From: Mesorhizobium sp. M1D.F.Ca.ET.043.01.1.1 | GTDB lineage: Bacteria; Pseudomonadota; Alphaproteobacteria; Rhizobiales; Rhizobiaceae | Assembly: GCF_003952385.1 (NCBI RefSeq) | Contig: NZ_CP034444.1 | Location: 4,911,001-4,975,000, forward strand | DNA: 64,000 nucleotides | Direction: 5' to 3' | Shown: positions 26,938 to 35,543 of the stretch, piece after piece | Layout: every line of letters starts with the position of its first letter | How positions within the stretch are numbered: the first letter of the stretch is position 1 | The notes under the pieces: generated by a model | The model's input: the letters and a program-made list of their open reading frames with translations, nothing else | The model's database searches: none | What the model was told of the DNA's origin: nothing | Made by a program: the position numbers and the translations under genes

Positions 26938-27822
26938 CTAGGCCGCTTTCGCCAGGCTGATGTTATGCAGTGTCAACCGCCGGAAGTGCGAGGGCGTCAT
27001 GCCCTTTTCGGCGAGGAACTGCCGGTTGAAGTTTGAAAGGGTGTTGTAGCCGACCTCGAAGCAGATGTTGGTGATCGACGCCTGCTCGTCGCTCATCAGC
27101 ATCTGGCAGGCCAGGTTGATGCGCAGCCGCTTCACGTACTGCACCAGCGTCATGCCGGTGTGCTGGCGGAAGGAGCGGGAAAAGACGCTGGGCGACTGGC
27201 CGGCAATGGCGGCCAGATCCGTCTCGCTGAAGGGCTGGGTCAGGTTCTCGCGCAGATAGGCGAGCGCCTTGTTGATGCCGGCCGACATGTAGCCCGACGG
27301 GTCCGGCAGGTAGCTCGCGCTGGCCAGCATCCGCGCGTCTTCGGCGCGGCTGAGCAGGCCCATCATCATCATGAACAGCTCGATGCGGCGCACGCCCTGC
27401 GAATTCATGATCTCTTCCATCAGCGGTGCGAGCTGACGGCTGGTCTGCCGGCTGAACAGCACACCGCGGCGCGAGGCTTCGAGCACCGGCGTCAGCGCCG
27501 CGAGTTCCGGGAAAGTGTTGATGGCGCCGTCGATGAAGCCCTCGTTGAACTGGATGATGCGGCAGCGCAGCGGCACCGTCGCATCCTTCGGTACATCGCT
27601 CACCCAGTTGTGCGGCAGGTTGGGGCCCGTCAGCACCAGGTTGCCCGGCTCGAACTCGCCGATGAAATCGCCGACGAAATAGCGGCCGCGGGTGGCGACG
27701 ATGAGATGCAGCTCGTATTCGGGATGGAAATGCCAGCGCACGGTGCGGAACGGATAGCCGTGCGACCAGGCGGTGAACGACTCGCCCGGCCTGATCTGCA
27801 CAACCTCGAGATCAGGTTTCAT
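26938..27822 (-). CDS. AraC family transcriptional regulator
   Basis: 294 aa. The N-terminal cupin-like sensor (RWHFHPEYELHLIVATRGRY, FEPGNLVLTGPNLPHNW) is followed by a double HTH (SETDLAAIAGQSPSVFSRSF and ITNICFEVGYNTLSNFNRQF). A GGAGGAA ribosome site lies before the ATG. It lies directly upstream of the pentulose kinase, so it likely activates that gene in response to the sugar. Confidence 0.9.
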   Translation of the reverse strand: MKPDLEVVQIRPGESFTAWSHGYPFRTVRWHFHPEYELHLIVATRGRYFVGDFIGEFEPGNLVLTGPNLPHNWVSDVPKDATVPLRCRIIQFNEGFIDGAINTFPELAALTPVLEASRRGVLFSRQTSRQLAPLMEEIMNSQGVRRIELFMMMMGLLSRAEDARMLASASYLPDPSGYMSAGINKALAYLRENLTQPFSETDLAAIAGQSPSVFSRSFRQHTGMTLVQYVKRLRINLACQMLMSDEQASITNICFEVGYNTLSNFNRQFLAEKGMTPSHFRRLTLHNISLAKAA

Positions 27823-28210
27823 CGCTGTTCCTCCACTATGAAGGCCTCGTGCGCGATCGCCCCGTCGACGCGCCTTCTCCCATCGGCCTCATGCCATCCA
27901 AACTACCGAGCCGACAAAATCGGCGCCACCATGTTCCCGTCGCATCATTGGTACTTTTTTGACTATTCTGAGCCTCCACGATACCCGCTCGTTCCTTCAA
28001 ACGACGCCGCGCTCCTCGCTTCTGATGCGGAAGGCATCGACGGCGATGGCCAGCAGGATCATCGCGCCGCCGATCATCTGGATGTACGCCGAGATGACCA
28101 AGGTGTTCGAGAGCGCGTTCGAGCGCTTGCTCGCAGCCTAGCAAGGCAAGCCAGTTTCAGATTGATGGCGGGGAGCGTTATGGTTCAGGTTCCGCCTCCG
28201 TCCCGGCCGA
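27823..28210. other. Intergenic region with a gene remnant
   Basis: 388 bp between araC and the dapA-like gene. Apart from the permease remnant at 27997-28110, no coding frame or clear promoter is visible. The part at 27940-27970 is A+T richer and may carry the araC promoter. Confidence 0.45.
27997..28110 (-). pseudogene. C-terminal remnant of a ribose-type ABC permease
   Basis: In one minus-strand frame the sequence reads SAYIQMIGGAMILLAIAVDA followed by FRIRSEERGVV and a stop. This resembles the last membrane span and tail of RbsC-type permeases. There is no start or upstream body, so an ABC gene was probably deleted here next to the kinase/AraC pair. Confidence 0.5.
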
Positions 28211-29170
28211 TCAGGCCGCGTATCTCGCCATGACGGGTTGCCTCGACCACTGGGCATACCAGGCGTCGAACAGCTTGAGCTGCTGCTCGGCATAGCCGCG
28301 CTGGCTGTCGCTCAGCGCGTCCGTCTCGTTGAAGTGCAGCCGGTATTCGGGGTTACCCTTGAGCACCATCATGTGCTTGAAATAGAGCACCAGGTCCGGA
28401 CCCTCGTCGAAGGAAGAGAGCACGGCGAGCGCGGCGTCCAGCTCCAGCGCCAGCCGGCGCGCTTCGGCATCGCCCTTGGCCGCCGCCTGGCTGAGACCCA
28501 CCAGATGCAGCACTTCCTTGGGCAGCACGTTGCCGATGCCGGTGATGGCGCCCGAAGCGCCGCAATTGACGAAACCGTGGAAGACAGCGGTGTCGACGCC
28601 GACCATCAGGGCAACTTCATCGTCGCGGCTGGTGATGTTTTCCGCCGCATAGCGCAGATCCGCCGGACCGCCGAACTCCTTGAAGCCGACCAGGTTCGGA
28701 TGTTCGGCGCGCAGCGCGAAGAACAGATCGGCGCGCGTGGCAAAACCATAATAGGGGCTGTTGTAGATGACCGCGGGCAGGTCGGGGGCGGCGGCAAGGA
28801 TCGCCTTGAAGTGGTGGCGCTGCGCCGTCACCGACGGTCCGCGCGACAGGACGCGCGGGATGACCATCAGGCCGCGGGCGCCGACCTTCTGGGCATGCGC
28901 GGCGTGCGCCACGGCGCTGGCGGTGTTGACCGCGCCGGTGCCGACGATCACCGGCACGCCGGCCTTCACCAGGCGCTCGACGCCTTCCATCCTCTGCGCG
29001 TCGCTCAGCAGCGGCCAGTCGCCCATCGAGCCGCAATAGACGACCGCCGACATGCCGGCGGCGATCAGCTCGCGTCCCTTGCGCGCCAGCGCGTCGAAGT
29101 CGGGAAGGCGGTCGTTGGTGCAAGGCGTCATCAGCGCCGGCATACAGCCGGAAAAGACATTGGCGTTCAT
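28211..29170 (-). CDS. Dihydrodipicolinate synthase family aldolase/lyase
   Basis: 319 aa TIM barrel of the DapA/NAL superfamily. Seen: N-terminal MPALMTPCTND, the YCGSMGDWPLL phosphate/carboxylate loop, LPAVIYNSPYYGF with the catalytic tyrosine, and LVGFKEFGGPADLRYA with the Schiff-base lysine. In sugar-acid loci such enzymes act on 2-keto-3-deoxy acids or on hydroxyproline intermediates. The ATG at 29170 has AAGGAG at good spacing. It is divergent from the proline-racemase-family gene, so the two probably belong to one pathway. Confidence 0.9.
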   Translation of the reverse strand: MNANVFSGCMPALMTPCTNDRLPDFDALARKGRELIAAGMSAVVYCGSMGDWPLLSDAQRMEGVERLVKAGVPVIVGTGAVNTASAVAHAAHAQKVGARGLMVIPRVLSRGPSVTAQRHHFKAILAAAPDLPAVIYNSPYYGFATRADLFFALRAEHPNLVGFKEFGGPADLRYAAENITSRDDEVALMVGVDTAVFHGFVNCGASGAITGIGNVLPKEVLHLVGLSQAAAKGDAEARRLALELDAALAVLSSFDEGPDLVLYFKHMMVLKGNPEYRLHFNETDALSDSQRGYAEQQLKLFDAWYAQWSRQPVMARYAA

Positions 29171-29265
29171 TCGGATTCTCCTTGAGGCTGGCACGCGGAT
29201 TGGTCAGTTTGTCCCGGAGTGATAGCGCTTGCCAAGCGGATAGTCGTGGACGACAGGGAGAAACA

Positions 29266-30306
29266 ATGCGTACCAGATCCAGCATTCGCGTCGTCGGCTG
29301 CCATGCCGAAGGCGAGATCGGCGACGTCATCGTCGGCGGCGTGCTGCCGCCGGCGGGCCGCACGATGATGGAAAAGATGATCACGATGGAGCGCGATCAC
29401 GACCATATAAGGCGCATGCTGATCTGCGAGCCGCGCGGCAGCGTTGCCCGGCACGTCAATCTCCTGGTCCCCTCGACGCGCGAGGATTGCGTCGCAGGCG
29501 CCATCATCATGGAGCCGACGGAATACCCGCCGATGTCCGGCTCCAACACGATCTGCGTCGCCACCGTGCTGCTCGAGACCGGCATGGTGCCGATGAACGA
29601 GCCCGAGACGCGCTTCAAGCTCGACATGCCTGGCGGCGTCATCGAGGTGCGCGCCGAATGCCGCGACGGCAAATGCCTGTCGATAACCTTCCGCAACGCG
29701 CCCGCCTTCGCCGAACGCCTCGATGCCAGTATCGAGGTGGAGGGGGTCGGCACGCTGAAGGTCGATATCGCCTACGGCGGCATGTTCTACGCGATTGTCG
29801 ATGCGGCCGCGCTCGGCTTCTCGGTCACGCCCGACGAGGCGCGCGAACTGGCCGTCATCGGCGAGAAGGTGCGACACGCAGCGCGCGAGCAACTCGATGT
29901 CGCGCATCCGGAATTCGACAATGTGCGCGGCGTGTCGATCGTGCAGTTCGCCATGCCGTTCCAGGGGCCGGGCAACGTCACGCGCAACACCTGCATCGTG
30001 TCGCCCGGACGCTCCGACCGCAGCCCGACGGGAACCGGCACATCGGCCCGCATGGCCGTGCTGCAGGCGAGGGGCCTGATGAAGGCCGGCGATGTACTGA
30101 TCCATGAATCGATCATCGGCTCCCGCTTCACCGGCAGAATCCTCGAACTGACCGAAATCGCCGGGCGCAAGGCGATCGTGCCGCAGATCACCGGTCGCGC
30201 CTGGATCACGGGCGAGCACAACTACTACCTCGACCCGACGGATCCTTATCCGCAGGGCTATGTGCTGTCGGACACGTGGGGCACGTCGACCTCGGTGACG
30301 CAGTAG
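29266..30306 (+). CDS. Proline racemase family protein with atypical active site (Ser/Thr)
   Basis: 346 aa. The fold matches proline racemase/hydroxyproline epimerase/trans-3-hydroxyproline dehydratase. The two acid-base positions read MSGSN (Ser for the usual MCGH cysteine) and DRSPTGTG (Thr for the second cysteine). Threonine at the second site is the dehydratase-type hallmark; serine at the first is less usual. A racemase activity is therefore unlikely; a dehydratase or other lyase is possible. The start at 29266 has GGGAGAAAC upstream. It is divergent from the DapA-like gene. Confidence 0.85.
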   Translation: MRTRSSIRVVGCHAEGEIGDVIVGGVLPPAGRTMMEKMITMERDHDHIRRMLICEPRGSVARHVNLLVPSTREDCVAGAIIMEPTEYPPMSGSNTICVATVLLETGMVPMNEPETRFKLDMPGGVIEVRAECRDGKCLSITFRNAPAFAERLDASIEVEGVGTLKVDIAYGGMFYAIVDAAALGFSVTPDEARELAVIGEKVRHAAREQLDVAHPEFDNVRGVSIVQFAMPFQGPGNVTRNTCIVSPGRSDRSPTGTGTSARMAVLQARGLMKAGDVLIHESIIGSRFTGRILELTEIAGRKAIVPQITGRAWITGEHNYYLDPTDPYPQGYVLSDTWGTSTSVTQ

Positions 30307-30420
30307 CGACCGGCGATGCCGCCAGACCGGCCGGGCGGACCGGCCGAGCGCGACGTCGGCGGAGGTTGCCCGATGGCGAGTTTCGTCTTTCGCGATCCCC
30401 GCCAGAAGCGCTGCCATCCG

Positions 30421-30463
30421 CTAGGGCGGTTTAGCGTTTCACGGAATCGCTGAACCGCTCTAG
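30421..30463. repeat. Half-length family C palindromic repeat
   Basis: CTAGGGCGGTTTAGCG and CGCTGAACCGCTCTAG form a near-perfect hairpin bounded by CTAG. The right-hand CTAG contains the TAG stop (minus strand) of the RraA-like gene. It may also act as a transcription stop. Confidence 0.85.
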
Positions 30464-31194
30464 CGCCTTGTCTTGCGCCACTCTTCGTATTCCCCGCGGG
30501 CATCGTCATGCAGCGGATAGTAGCGTTGCAGCGGCGCGCCCTGCATGAGCTTCTCGCGCGAAAACTCTTCCCAATCGTGATGCTTCTTTGCTTCCTCGAT
30601 GACCTGGGGGGCCATGGCGACCGGAACCACCACCGCCCCGTCATCGTCGGCGACGATGATGTCGCCTGGGATCACCGTGACGCCGCCGCAGGCGATCGGA
30701 ACGTTGACGGCGTTGGGATAGATGCCGGTCTGGACATGATAGTTGGGCGTCCAGCCGCGCAGCCACAGGGGCAGATCGAGCTTCTCGACATTGGGCCGGT
30801 CGCGCATGCAGCCGTCGATGACGATGCCCGCGCCGCCCCTGCCCTTGAAATAGGTCGACATCATATCGCCGAAGACGCCCGAGCTCATGTCGCCGCGCGC
30901 GTCGACCACGACCACATCGCCCTCCTGCGCGTGATAGAGCACGTGCCGGTGCAGCTGCGTCTCCGGGTCGGCATATTCTCCCTCGTTGAAGAGGTCCGGC
31001 CGCTGCGGCAGGAATTGCAGCGTAAGCGCCGGCCCGACGATCGACTTGCCATGGTTCTGCGCCACCGGGCCGACCATGTGCGGGCTGCGGAAACCCATGT
31101 GGCCAAGCGTGCCGGCAACGGTCGCGGCGCCGATCTCCCTTAGCCCGTCGATCAGCTCTTTGGGCGGCCGCGTGATGTCGGGAGTATGCGTCAT
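30460..31194 (-). CDS. RraA family protein (HMG/CHA aldolase-like or regulator fold)
   Basis: 244 aa. The family signature G-x20-R-D is visible around FGDMMSTYFKGRGGAGIVID to GCMRDRPNVE, followed by VPIACGGVTVIPGDIIVADD. Class II pyruvate aldolases of this fold split 4-hydroxy-4-methyl-2-oxoglutarate-like acids; RraA itself inhibits RNase E. In this sugar-acid locus an aldolase or decarboxylase role is more likely. GGAG precedes the ATG by 6 nt. It lies just after the DgoD-like dehydratase, and its stop codon comes from the repeat. Confidence 0.85.
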   Translation of the reverse strand: MTHTPDITRPPKELIDGLREIGAATVAGTLGHMGFRSPHMVGPVAQNHGKSIVGPALTLQFLPQRPDLFNEGEYADPETQLHRHVLYHAQEGDVVVVDARGDMSSGVFGDMMSTYFKGRGGAGIVIDGCMRDRPNVEKLDLPLWLRGWTPNYHVQTGIYPNAVNVPIACGGVTVIPGDIIVADDDGAVVVPVAMAPQVIEEAKKHHDWEEFSREKLMQGAPLQRYYPLHDDARGEYEEWRKTRR

Positions 31195-31215
31195 TGTGGA
31201 CTCCGTTGAATGGAA

Positions 31216-32379
31216 CTACCAGTTGGTGACAGAGCCGTCGCGCCGCTTGAGGTGAGGCGCTTCCCAGAAACGGAAACTCTGCGCCTGGATCGCCGCCTCG
31301 TTGACCTCGACACCCAGCCCCGGCAGGTCGCCGACCGGATAATCGGTACCGTCGAGCCGTGGTTGCACGGGGAAGAACTCGGAATTGTCGAAGCCCAGCT
31401 TCCTTTCGGGCGCCCTGGTCTCGAGCCACGCGAAGTTGGGCACCGCGGCGGCGAGATGCACAGTCGCGGCCGTGCACACCGGACCGAGCGGATTGTGCGG
31501 CATCAGGTCCACATAATGCGCCTCGCTCCAGCCGGCGACCTTCATCGCCTCGGTGAGGCCGCCGACATTGCAGACGTCGAGCCGGTTGAACTGATGGATG
31601 CCGCGCTCGATGTAGGGCAGGAACTGCCACTTGCTGGCGAATTCCTCGCCGATGGCGAACGGGATGTCGGTCATCCTGCGCAGGGATTCGTAGGCCTCCG
31701 GCGCCTCGTCCCGAATGGGCTCCTCGAGGAAATCGAGCACGCCGCGACCGAGCTTGCTGCAGAAGCTCGCCGCCTCGGCCACTGACAGCCGATGATGATA
31801 GTCGATGCCAAGGACGACGCCGTCGCCCAGCGCCTCGCGCGCCTTGTTCAGCATGCCGGCGGTCGCGCCTATCGACTCGCGCGGCTCGAAGATGTCCCTG
31901 CTGCTTTGCCCGACGGGAAAGAAGCGGATCGCCTGCCATCCCTGCGCGTGCAGCTCGCCGGCTCGTTCGATGGCTGCATCGCCCTCGGCCTCGTCTCCGG
32001 TCGAGGCGAAGGTGGGGACGCGGTCGCGCTGCTTGCCGCCGAGCAGCTCGTAGACCGGCACCCCCAGCGCCTTGCCCTTGATGTCGTGAAGGGCGATGTC
32101 GATGGCGGAAATCGCCGCCTGCAGAACGCGCCCGCCTTCGAAGTACTGGCTGCGATAAACCTCCTGCCAGATCCGGCCGATCTGCATCGGGTCGCGGCCG
32201 ATGAGAAACTCGCGATAGTGCTCGATCGCGCCTGCGACGGCCTTCTCGCGGCCGCTCAAGCCGCTCTCGCCCCAGCCGGAGATGCCCTGGTCGGTCTCGA
32301 CCTTGACGAGCATCTGATTGCGGGTTCCCACCCACACTGGATAGGGCCTTATCGCGGTGATCTTAAGCTTCGTTGTCAT
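31216..32379 (-). CDS. Enolase-superfamily sugar-acid dehydratase (galactonate/mannonate dehydratase-like)
   Basis: 387 aa, MR/MLE family. Metal ligands lie in GIDYHHRLS, FLEEPI and AIGEEF. LDVCNVGGLTEA and the base LMPHNPLGP follow the DgoD/RspA pattern. The second-strand site reads WQAIRFF instead of KxK, as in the mannonate/galactonate branch. Such enzymes dehydrate an aldonate to a 2-keto-3-deoxy acid. It is embedded between the ABC ATPase and the RraA-like gene, 22 nt from each, consistent with one operon. Confidence 0.87.
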   Translation of the reverse strand: MTTKLKITAIRPYPVWVGTRNQMLVKVETDQGISGWGESGLSGREKAVAGAIEHYREFLIGRDPMQIGRIWQEVYRSQYFEGGRVLQAAISAIDIALHDIKGKALGVPVYELLGGKQRDRVPTFASTGDEAEGDAAIERAGELHAQGWQAIRFFPVGQSSRDIFEPRESIGATAGMLNKAREALGDGVVLGIDYHHRLSVAEAASFCSKLGRGVLDFLEEPIRDEAPEAYESLRRMTDIPFAIGEEFASKWQFLPYIERGIHQFNRLDVCNVGGLTEAMKVAGWSEAHYVDLMPHNPLGPVCTAATVHLAAAVPNFAWLETRAPERKLGFDNSEFFPVQPRLDGTDYPVGDLPGLGVEVNEAAIQAQSFRFWEAPHLKRRDGSVTNW

Positions 32380-32401
32380 CCACGCCCACGTTCCGCCTGC
32401 G

Positions 32402-33499
32402 TCAGTTGGCCCTGAGCGCCATCTCAGTTTCGCCGTCGAACAGGTGCATGCGCTCCTGGTCGAACTCGAGCCAGATCTGCTCGTCAGGTGCGACGGCGAT
32501 GTTGGGGGAGACGCTGATGTTGACGATGGCGCCGGAGAGGAACGCCTGCACGAAGGTGATGTCTCCGGTTGGTTCTACCGTATAGGCCTTGGCCGGAATG
32601 GCGCCGGGCACCGCGCTCTTGTGCAGCTTGATCGTCGAATGTCGCGCTCCGAGGACGACCTTCCTGGTGGTCGCCCCCTGGACCTTGCGCACGTTGGGTT
32701 GCGACAGCGCGAGGCTCCAGCCTTCCGCGCTCGTCAGAACGGTGTCGCCGTTTGCCGTCGATGCCTCCAGCGGGATAAGGCTCATCGCCGGGCTGCCGAC
32801 GAAGCTCGCGACGAACATGTTTACCGGATGGGCGAAAACCTGCGCCGGTGAATCATATTGCTGCAGGTAGCCGCCGTTCATCACCGCCATCCTGTCCGCC
32901 ATGGTCACGGCCTCGAGCTGGTCATGGGTCACATAGATGATCGTTGCCTTCAAATCCTGGTGGAAACGCTTGATCTCCGACCGCATCTGCACGCGCAGCT
33001 TTGCGTCGAGATTGGACAGCGGTTCGTCCATTAGGAAAACCGCCGGATCTCGAACGAGAGCGCGGCCCAGGGCCACGCGCTGCTGCTGACCGCCCGAAAG
33101 CTCGCGCGGCTTGCGCTCGAGCAACTGCGTCATGTCGAGCACCCGCGCCGCTTCCCTGACCTTCCTGTCGATCTCGTCCCTGGGCAGCTTGCGCATCTGC
33201 AGCGGGAAGGCGAGGTTCATATAGACCGACTTTTGCGGATAGAGCGCGTAGTTCTGGAACACCATCGCGATGTCCCGGTCCTTGGGGTCGAGGTCGTTGA
33301 CCACCCGTTCGCCTATGAATATGTCGCCCGACGTGGCCGTGATCAGGCCGGCGACCAGATTGAGCGTGGTTGTCTTGCCGCAGCCCGAAGGACCGACCAG
33401 CGCGACGAACTCGCCGTCATTGACCGTCAGCGAAACCTCGTTGACGGCTTTGAAGCTGCCGTAGGACTTGACGAGATCTTTGAGGACCACGTGGGCCAT
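32402..33499 (-). CDS. Sugar ABC transporter ATP-binding protein (MalK/UgpC type)
   Basis: 365 aa. Walker A GPSGCGKTT, signature LSGGQQQR, Walker B VFLMDEPLSNLDAKLR and switch VTHDQ are present. A C-terminal TOBE/OB regulatory domain follows (KVVLGARHS, DEQIWLEFDQERMHLFD). It powers import through the MalFG-like permeases upstream in the same operon. The start at 33499 (MAHVVLKDLVKSYG) is conventional; the long in-frame extension reads through the permease gene and was rejected. Confidence 0.94.
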   Translation of the reverse strand: MAHVVLKDLVKSYGSFKAVNEVSLTVNDGEFVALVGPSGCGKTTTLNLVAGLITATSGDIFIGERVVNDLDPKDRDIAMVFQNYALYPQKSVYMNLAFPLQMRKLPRDEIDRKVREAARVLDMTQLLERKPRELSGGQQQRVALGRALVRDPAVFLMDEPLSNLDAKLRVQMRSEIKRFHQDLKATIIYVTHDQLEAVTMADRMAVMNGGYLQQYDSPAQVFAHPVNMFVASFVGSPAMSLIPLEASTANGDTVLTSAEGWSLALSQPNVRKVQGATTRKVVLGARHSTIKLHKSAVPGAIPAKAYTVEPTGDITFVQAFLSGAIVNISVSPNIAVAPDEQIWLEFDQERMHLFDGETEMALRAN

Positions 33500-33513
33500 C
33501 GGCAAAAAACTCC

Positions 33514-34404
33514 CTAGTGCTTGACCGCGCCTTCCGTGAGGGCGCGTACGAAGTATCGTTGCAGAACGAGGAACAGCACCACGACGGGCACGCTCATCAT
33601 GAAGCTGGCCGCCATCAGGCCCGGAAAATCCGTCGTATTTTCCGAAAAGAAGCGCTGGATGCCGACCGGCAACGTCAGCTGCTCGTTCTTGGAGAGGAAG
33701 GTGTAGGCGTAGATGTACTCGTTCCACGCGCCGATGAAGGAATAGATCGCCGTGGCGATGATGCCAGGCGCCGAAAGCGGCATCACGATCAGGATGAAGG
33801 CCTGGAACCGCGTCGCTCCGTCGATGCGCGCCGCCTGCTCGAGCTGGATCGGGATGTTGTCGTAGAAGCCCTTGAGCAGCCAGATCGCCAGCGGCAGTCC
33901 GAAAGTCAGGTAGGTGAGCACAAGCGACCCATGCGTGTTCACCAGCCCGATCGCGCGCATCAGGATGAAGAGCGGCACGAGAAAGATCACCGCCGGGAAC
34001 ATGTTGCGCAGCAGCACGGCGAAGAACAGGAAGTTCCGGCCGGGGAACCTGAAGCGCGAAAACGCGTAGGCCGCAGGCACCGCCACGATCACCGAAAGGA
34101 TCGTCGTGGCGGTCGAAACGACGAGGCTGTTCCAGAAGAAGCGCAGGAAGTCCTGGCCGACGCTGTTCTGCGGATCGAGCAGCTTCTGGTAACTGGCAAG
34201 GGTAGGCTGGTCGGGCCACCATTGCGGCGGGAACTGCATCGCCGCAAAGCCGGACTTGATCGAGGTGAGCAGCATCCAGACCATCGGCAACGCCGTGTAG
34301 AGCAGCATGAAGACCAGGAACACCCGCCCGCCCCACCGCCATCCGTCGACGCGCATGCGGCGACTGGTCCGGCCCCGAGTGACTGTCTCGGCAATCGTGC
34401 TCAT
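33514..34404 (-). CDS. Sugar ABC transporter permease, MalG type
   Basis: 296 aa, six membrane spans. The cytoplasmic EAA loop reads EQAARIDGATRFQAF followed by LPLSAPG-like IVMPLSAPGI. It forms the channel with the adjacent MalF-type permease and docks the MalK-type ATPase. Its ATG overlaps the stop of that permease (ATGA). The gene ends 14 nt before the ATPase start. Confidence 0.93.
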   Translation of the reverse strand: MSTIAETVTRGRTSRRMRVDGWRWGGRVFLVFMLLYTALPMVWMLLTSIKSGFAAMQFPPQWWPDQPTLASYQKLLDPQNSVGQDFLRFFWNSLVVSTATTILSVIVAVPAAYAFSRFRFPGRNFLFFAVLLRNMFPAVIFLVPLFILMRAIGLVNTHGSLVLTYLTFGLPLAIWLLKGFYDNIPIQLEQAARIDGATRFQAFILIVMPLSAPGIIATAIYSFIGAWNEYIYAYTFLSKNEQLTLPVGIQRFFSENTTDFPGLMAASFMMSVPVVVLFLVLQRYFVRALTEGAVKH

Positions 34405-35360
34405 GCGTTCCCATCCTTCCGCTCGTTGCCGCTCAGCGCACGGACGTAGAAGTAGCCGAGCGTCATCAGGATGAGGAACAGAAGCACCGAATAGGCCGAT
34501 GCCACCCCCCAGCGCTGACGGCCGAAAGCAAGCTCGTAAATGTGGGTGATCCAGATATGCGATGCGTTCGACGGGCCGCCGCCGGTCATGATCCAGGGGA
34601 TGATGAAGGAATTGAAGTTGGCCACCGCCAACAGCAGGATCGTCACCGTCGAGACGTTTCTCAAATGCGGGAAAGTGACGTGCCAGAAGCGCTGCCAGGC
34701 ATTGGCTCCGTCGACCTTTGCGGCGCGCAGCAACTGGTCGGGAACCGTCTGCAGGCCGGCCATCATCATGATCATGGCGAAGGGAAACTCGCGCCAGATA
34801 TTGACGACGATCAGGGAGGGCAGCACCGTGCCGACGCTGTCGATGAAGTTTGGCGGCCGGTCGGCCAGTCCGAACTCGACCAGCACCGCGCCAACGATGC
34901 CGAAATCCGAATGGTAGATCCACTTCCAGATATAGGAGGCGGCGACCGCGCTGATGACCCAGGGAATGATCAGGACGGCGCGCAGGACGCCGCGGCCGAT
35001 AAACTCGCGATGCAGCGCCAGCGCGGTGGCAAAGCCCAGGACAAAGGAGACGAAGGTGGAGCCAAATGTCCAGACGAGCGTGTTCCAGGTGACCTTCCAG
35101 AACACCTCGCTGGTGAGGATGGCCTTGTAGTTATCGAGGCCGACGAAGATCTTGTCCCGGAGCTGCAGGCCAGGCGGCGTGGTGAAGAACGACAGCTCGA
35201 TCGTGTAGTAGATCGGATAGGCGATGACGATGAGCATCACGACGATCGCCGGCAGGACATACGCGTAGTCGGCGCGATGCTCCCAGATATTGCGCAGCGC
35301 GCCGGACCTGTCGGGTTGCAATGTTCGGCGAGCCTCGGTCTGGCCGGTCACGATCGTCAC
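34401..35360 (-). CDS. Sugar ABC transporter permease, MalF/UgpA type
   Basis: About 319 aa with six spans; the first is YVLPAIVVMLIVIAYPIYY. The EAA loop reads LLRAAKVDGANAWQRFWHV. The GTG at 35360 was chosen because AAGGG lies about 8 nt upstream; a GTG at 35399 would add 13 charged residues. It couples to the MalG-type gene by a 4-nt overlap. A family C repeat (35438-35543) separates it from the binding-protein gene. Confidence 0.9.
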   Translation of the reverse strand: MTIVTGQTEARRTLQPDRSGALRNIWEHRADYAYVLPAIVVMLIVIAYPIYYTIELSFFTTPPGLQLRDKIFVGLDNYKAILTSEVFWKVTWNTLVWTFGSTFVSFVLGFATALALHREFIGRGVLRAVLIIPWVISAVAASYIWKWIYHSDFGIVGAVLVEFGLADRPPNFIDSVGTVLPSLIVVNIWREFPFAMIMMMAGLQTVPDQLLRAAKVDGANAWQRFWHVTFPHLRNVSTVTILLLAVANFNSFIIPWIMTGGGPSNASHIWITHIYELAFGRQRWGVASAYSVLLFLILMTLGYFYVRALSGNERKDGNA

Positions 35361-35437
35361 TTTGGCGTGCCCTTGTTCTTCGGAGCGAACCGGCCGCACT
35401 TTCGGCGCAGCCGGTCGGATCGCAGGTCAGGCTTCGG

Positions 35438-35543
35438 CTAGAGCGGTTCACCGTTTCACGGAAACGTCGAACCGCTCTATCTCTTTGTTTTTACGCAATT
35501 CCGGACGGAAAACCGTTACACACTTTTCCTGGAATTGCTCTAG
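35438..35543. repeat. Full-length family C intergenic repeat
   Basis: 106 bp bounded by CTAG on both sides. One half, CTAGAGCGGTTCACCG to ACCGCTCTA, is a hairpin. The other half holds CGCAATTCCGGACGG and TTTTCCTGGAATTGCTCTAG. On the minus strand the right CTAG provides the TAG stop of the binding-protein gene. It separates the binding-protein gene from the two permeases and may reduce read-through. Confidence 0.88.

Noticed and set aside
25333-27036. 567-codon plus-strand frame opposite the pentulose kinase
   Set aside because: Antisense shadow of a clear FGGY kinase.
32402-34414. A fused ABC ATPase/permease reading frame
   Set aside because: The extension is the MalG-type permease gene read in the wrong frame; both genes have good starts.
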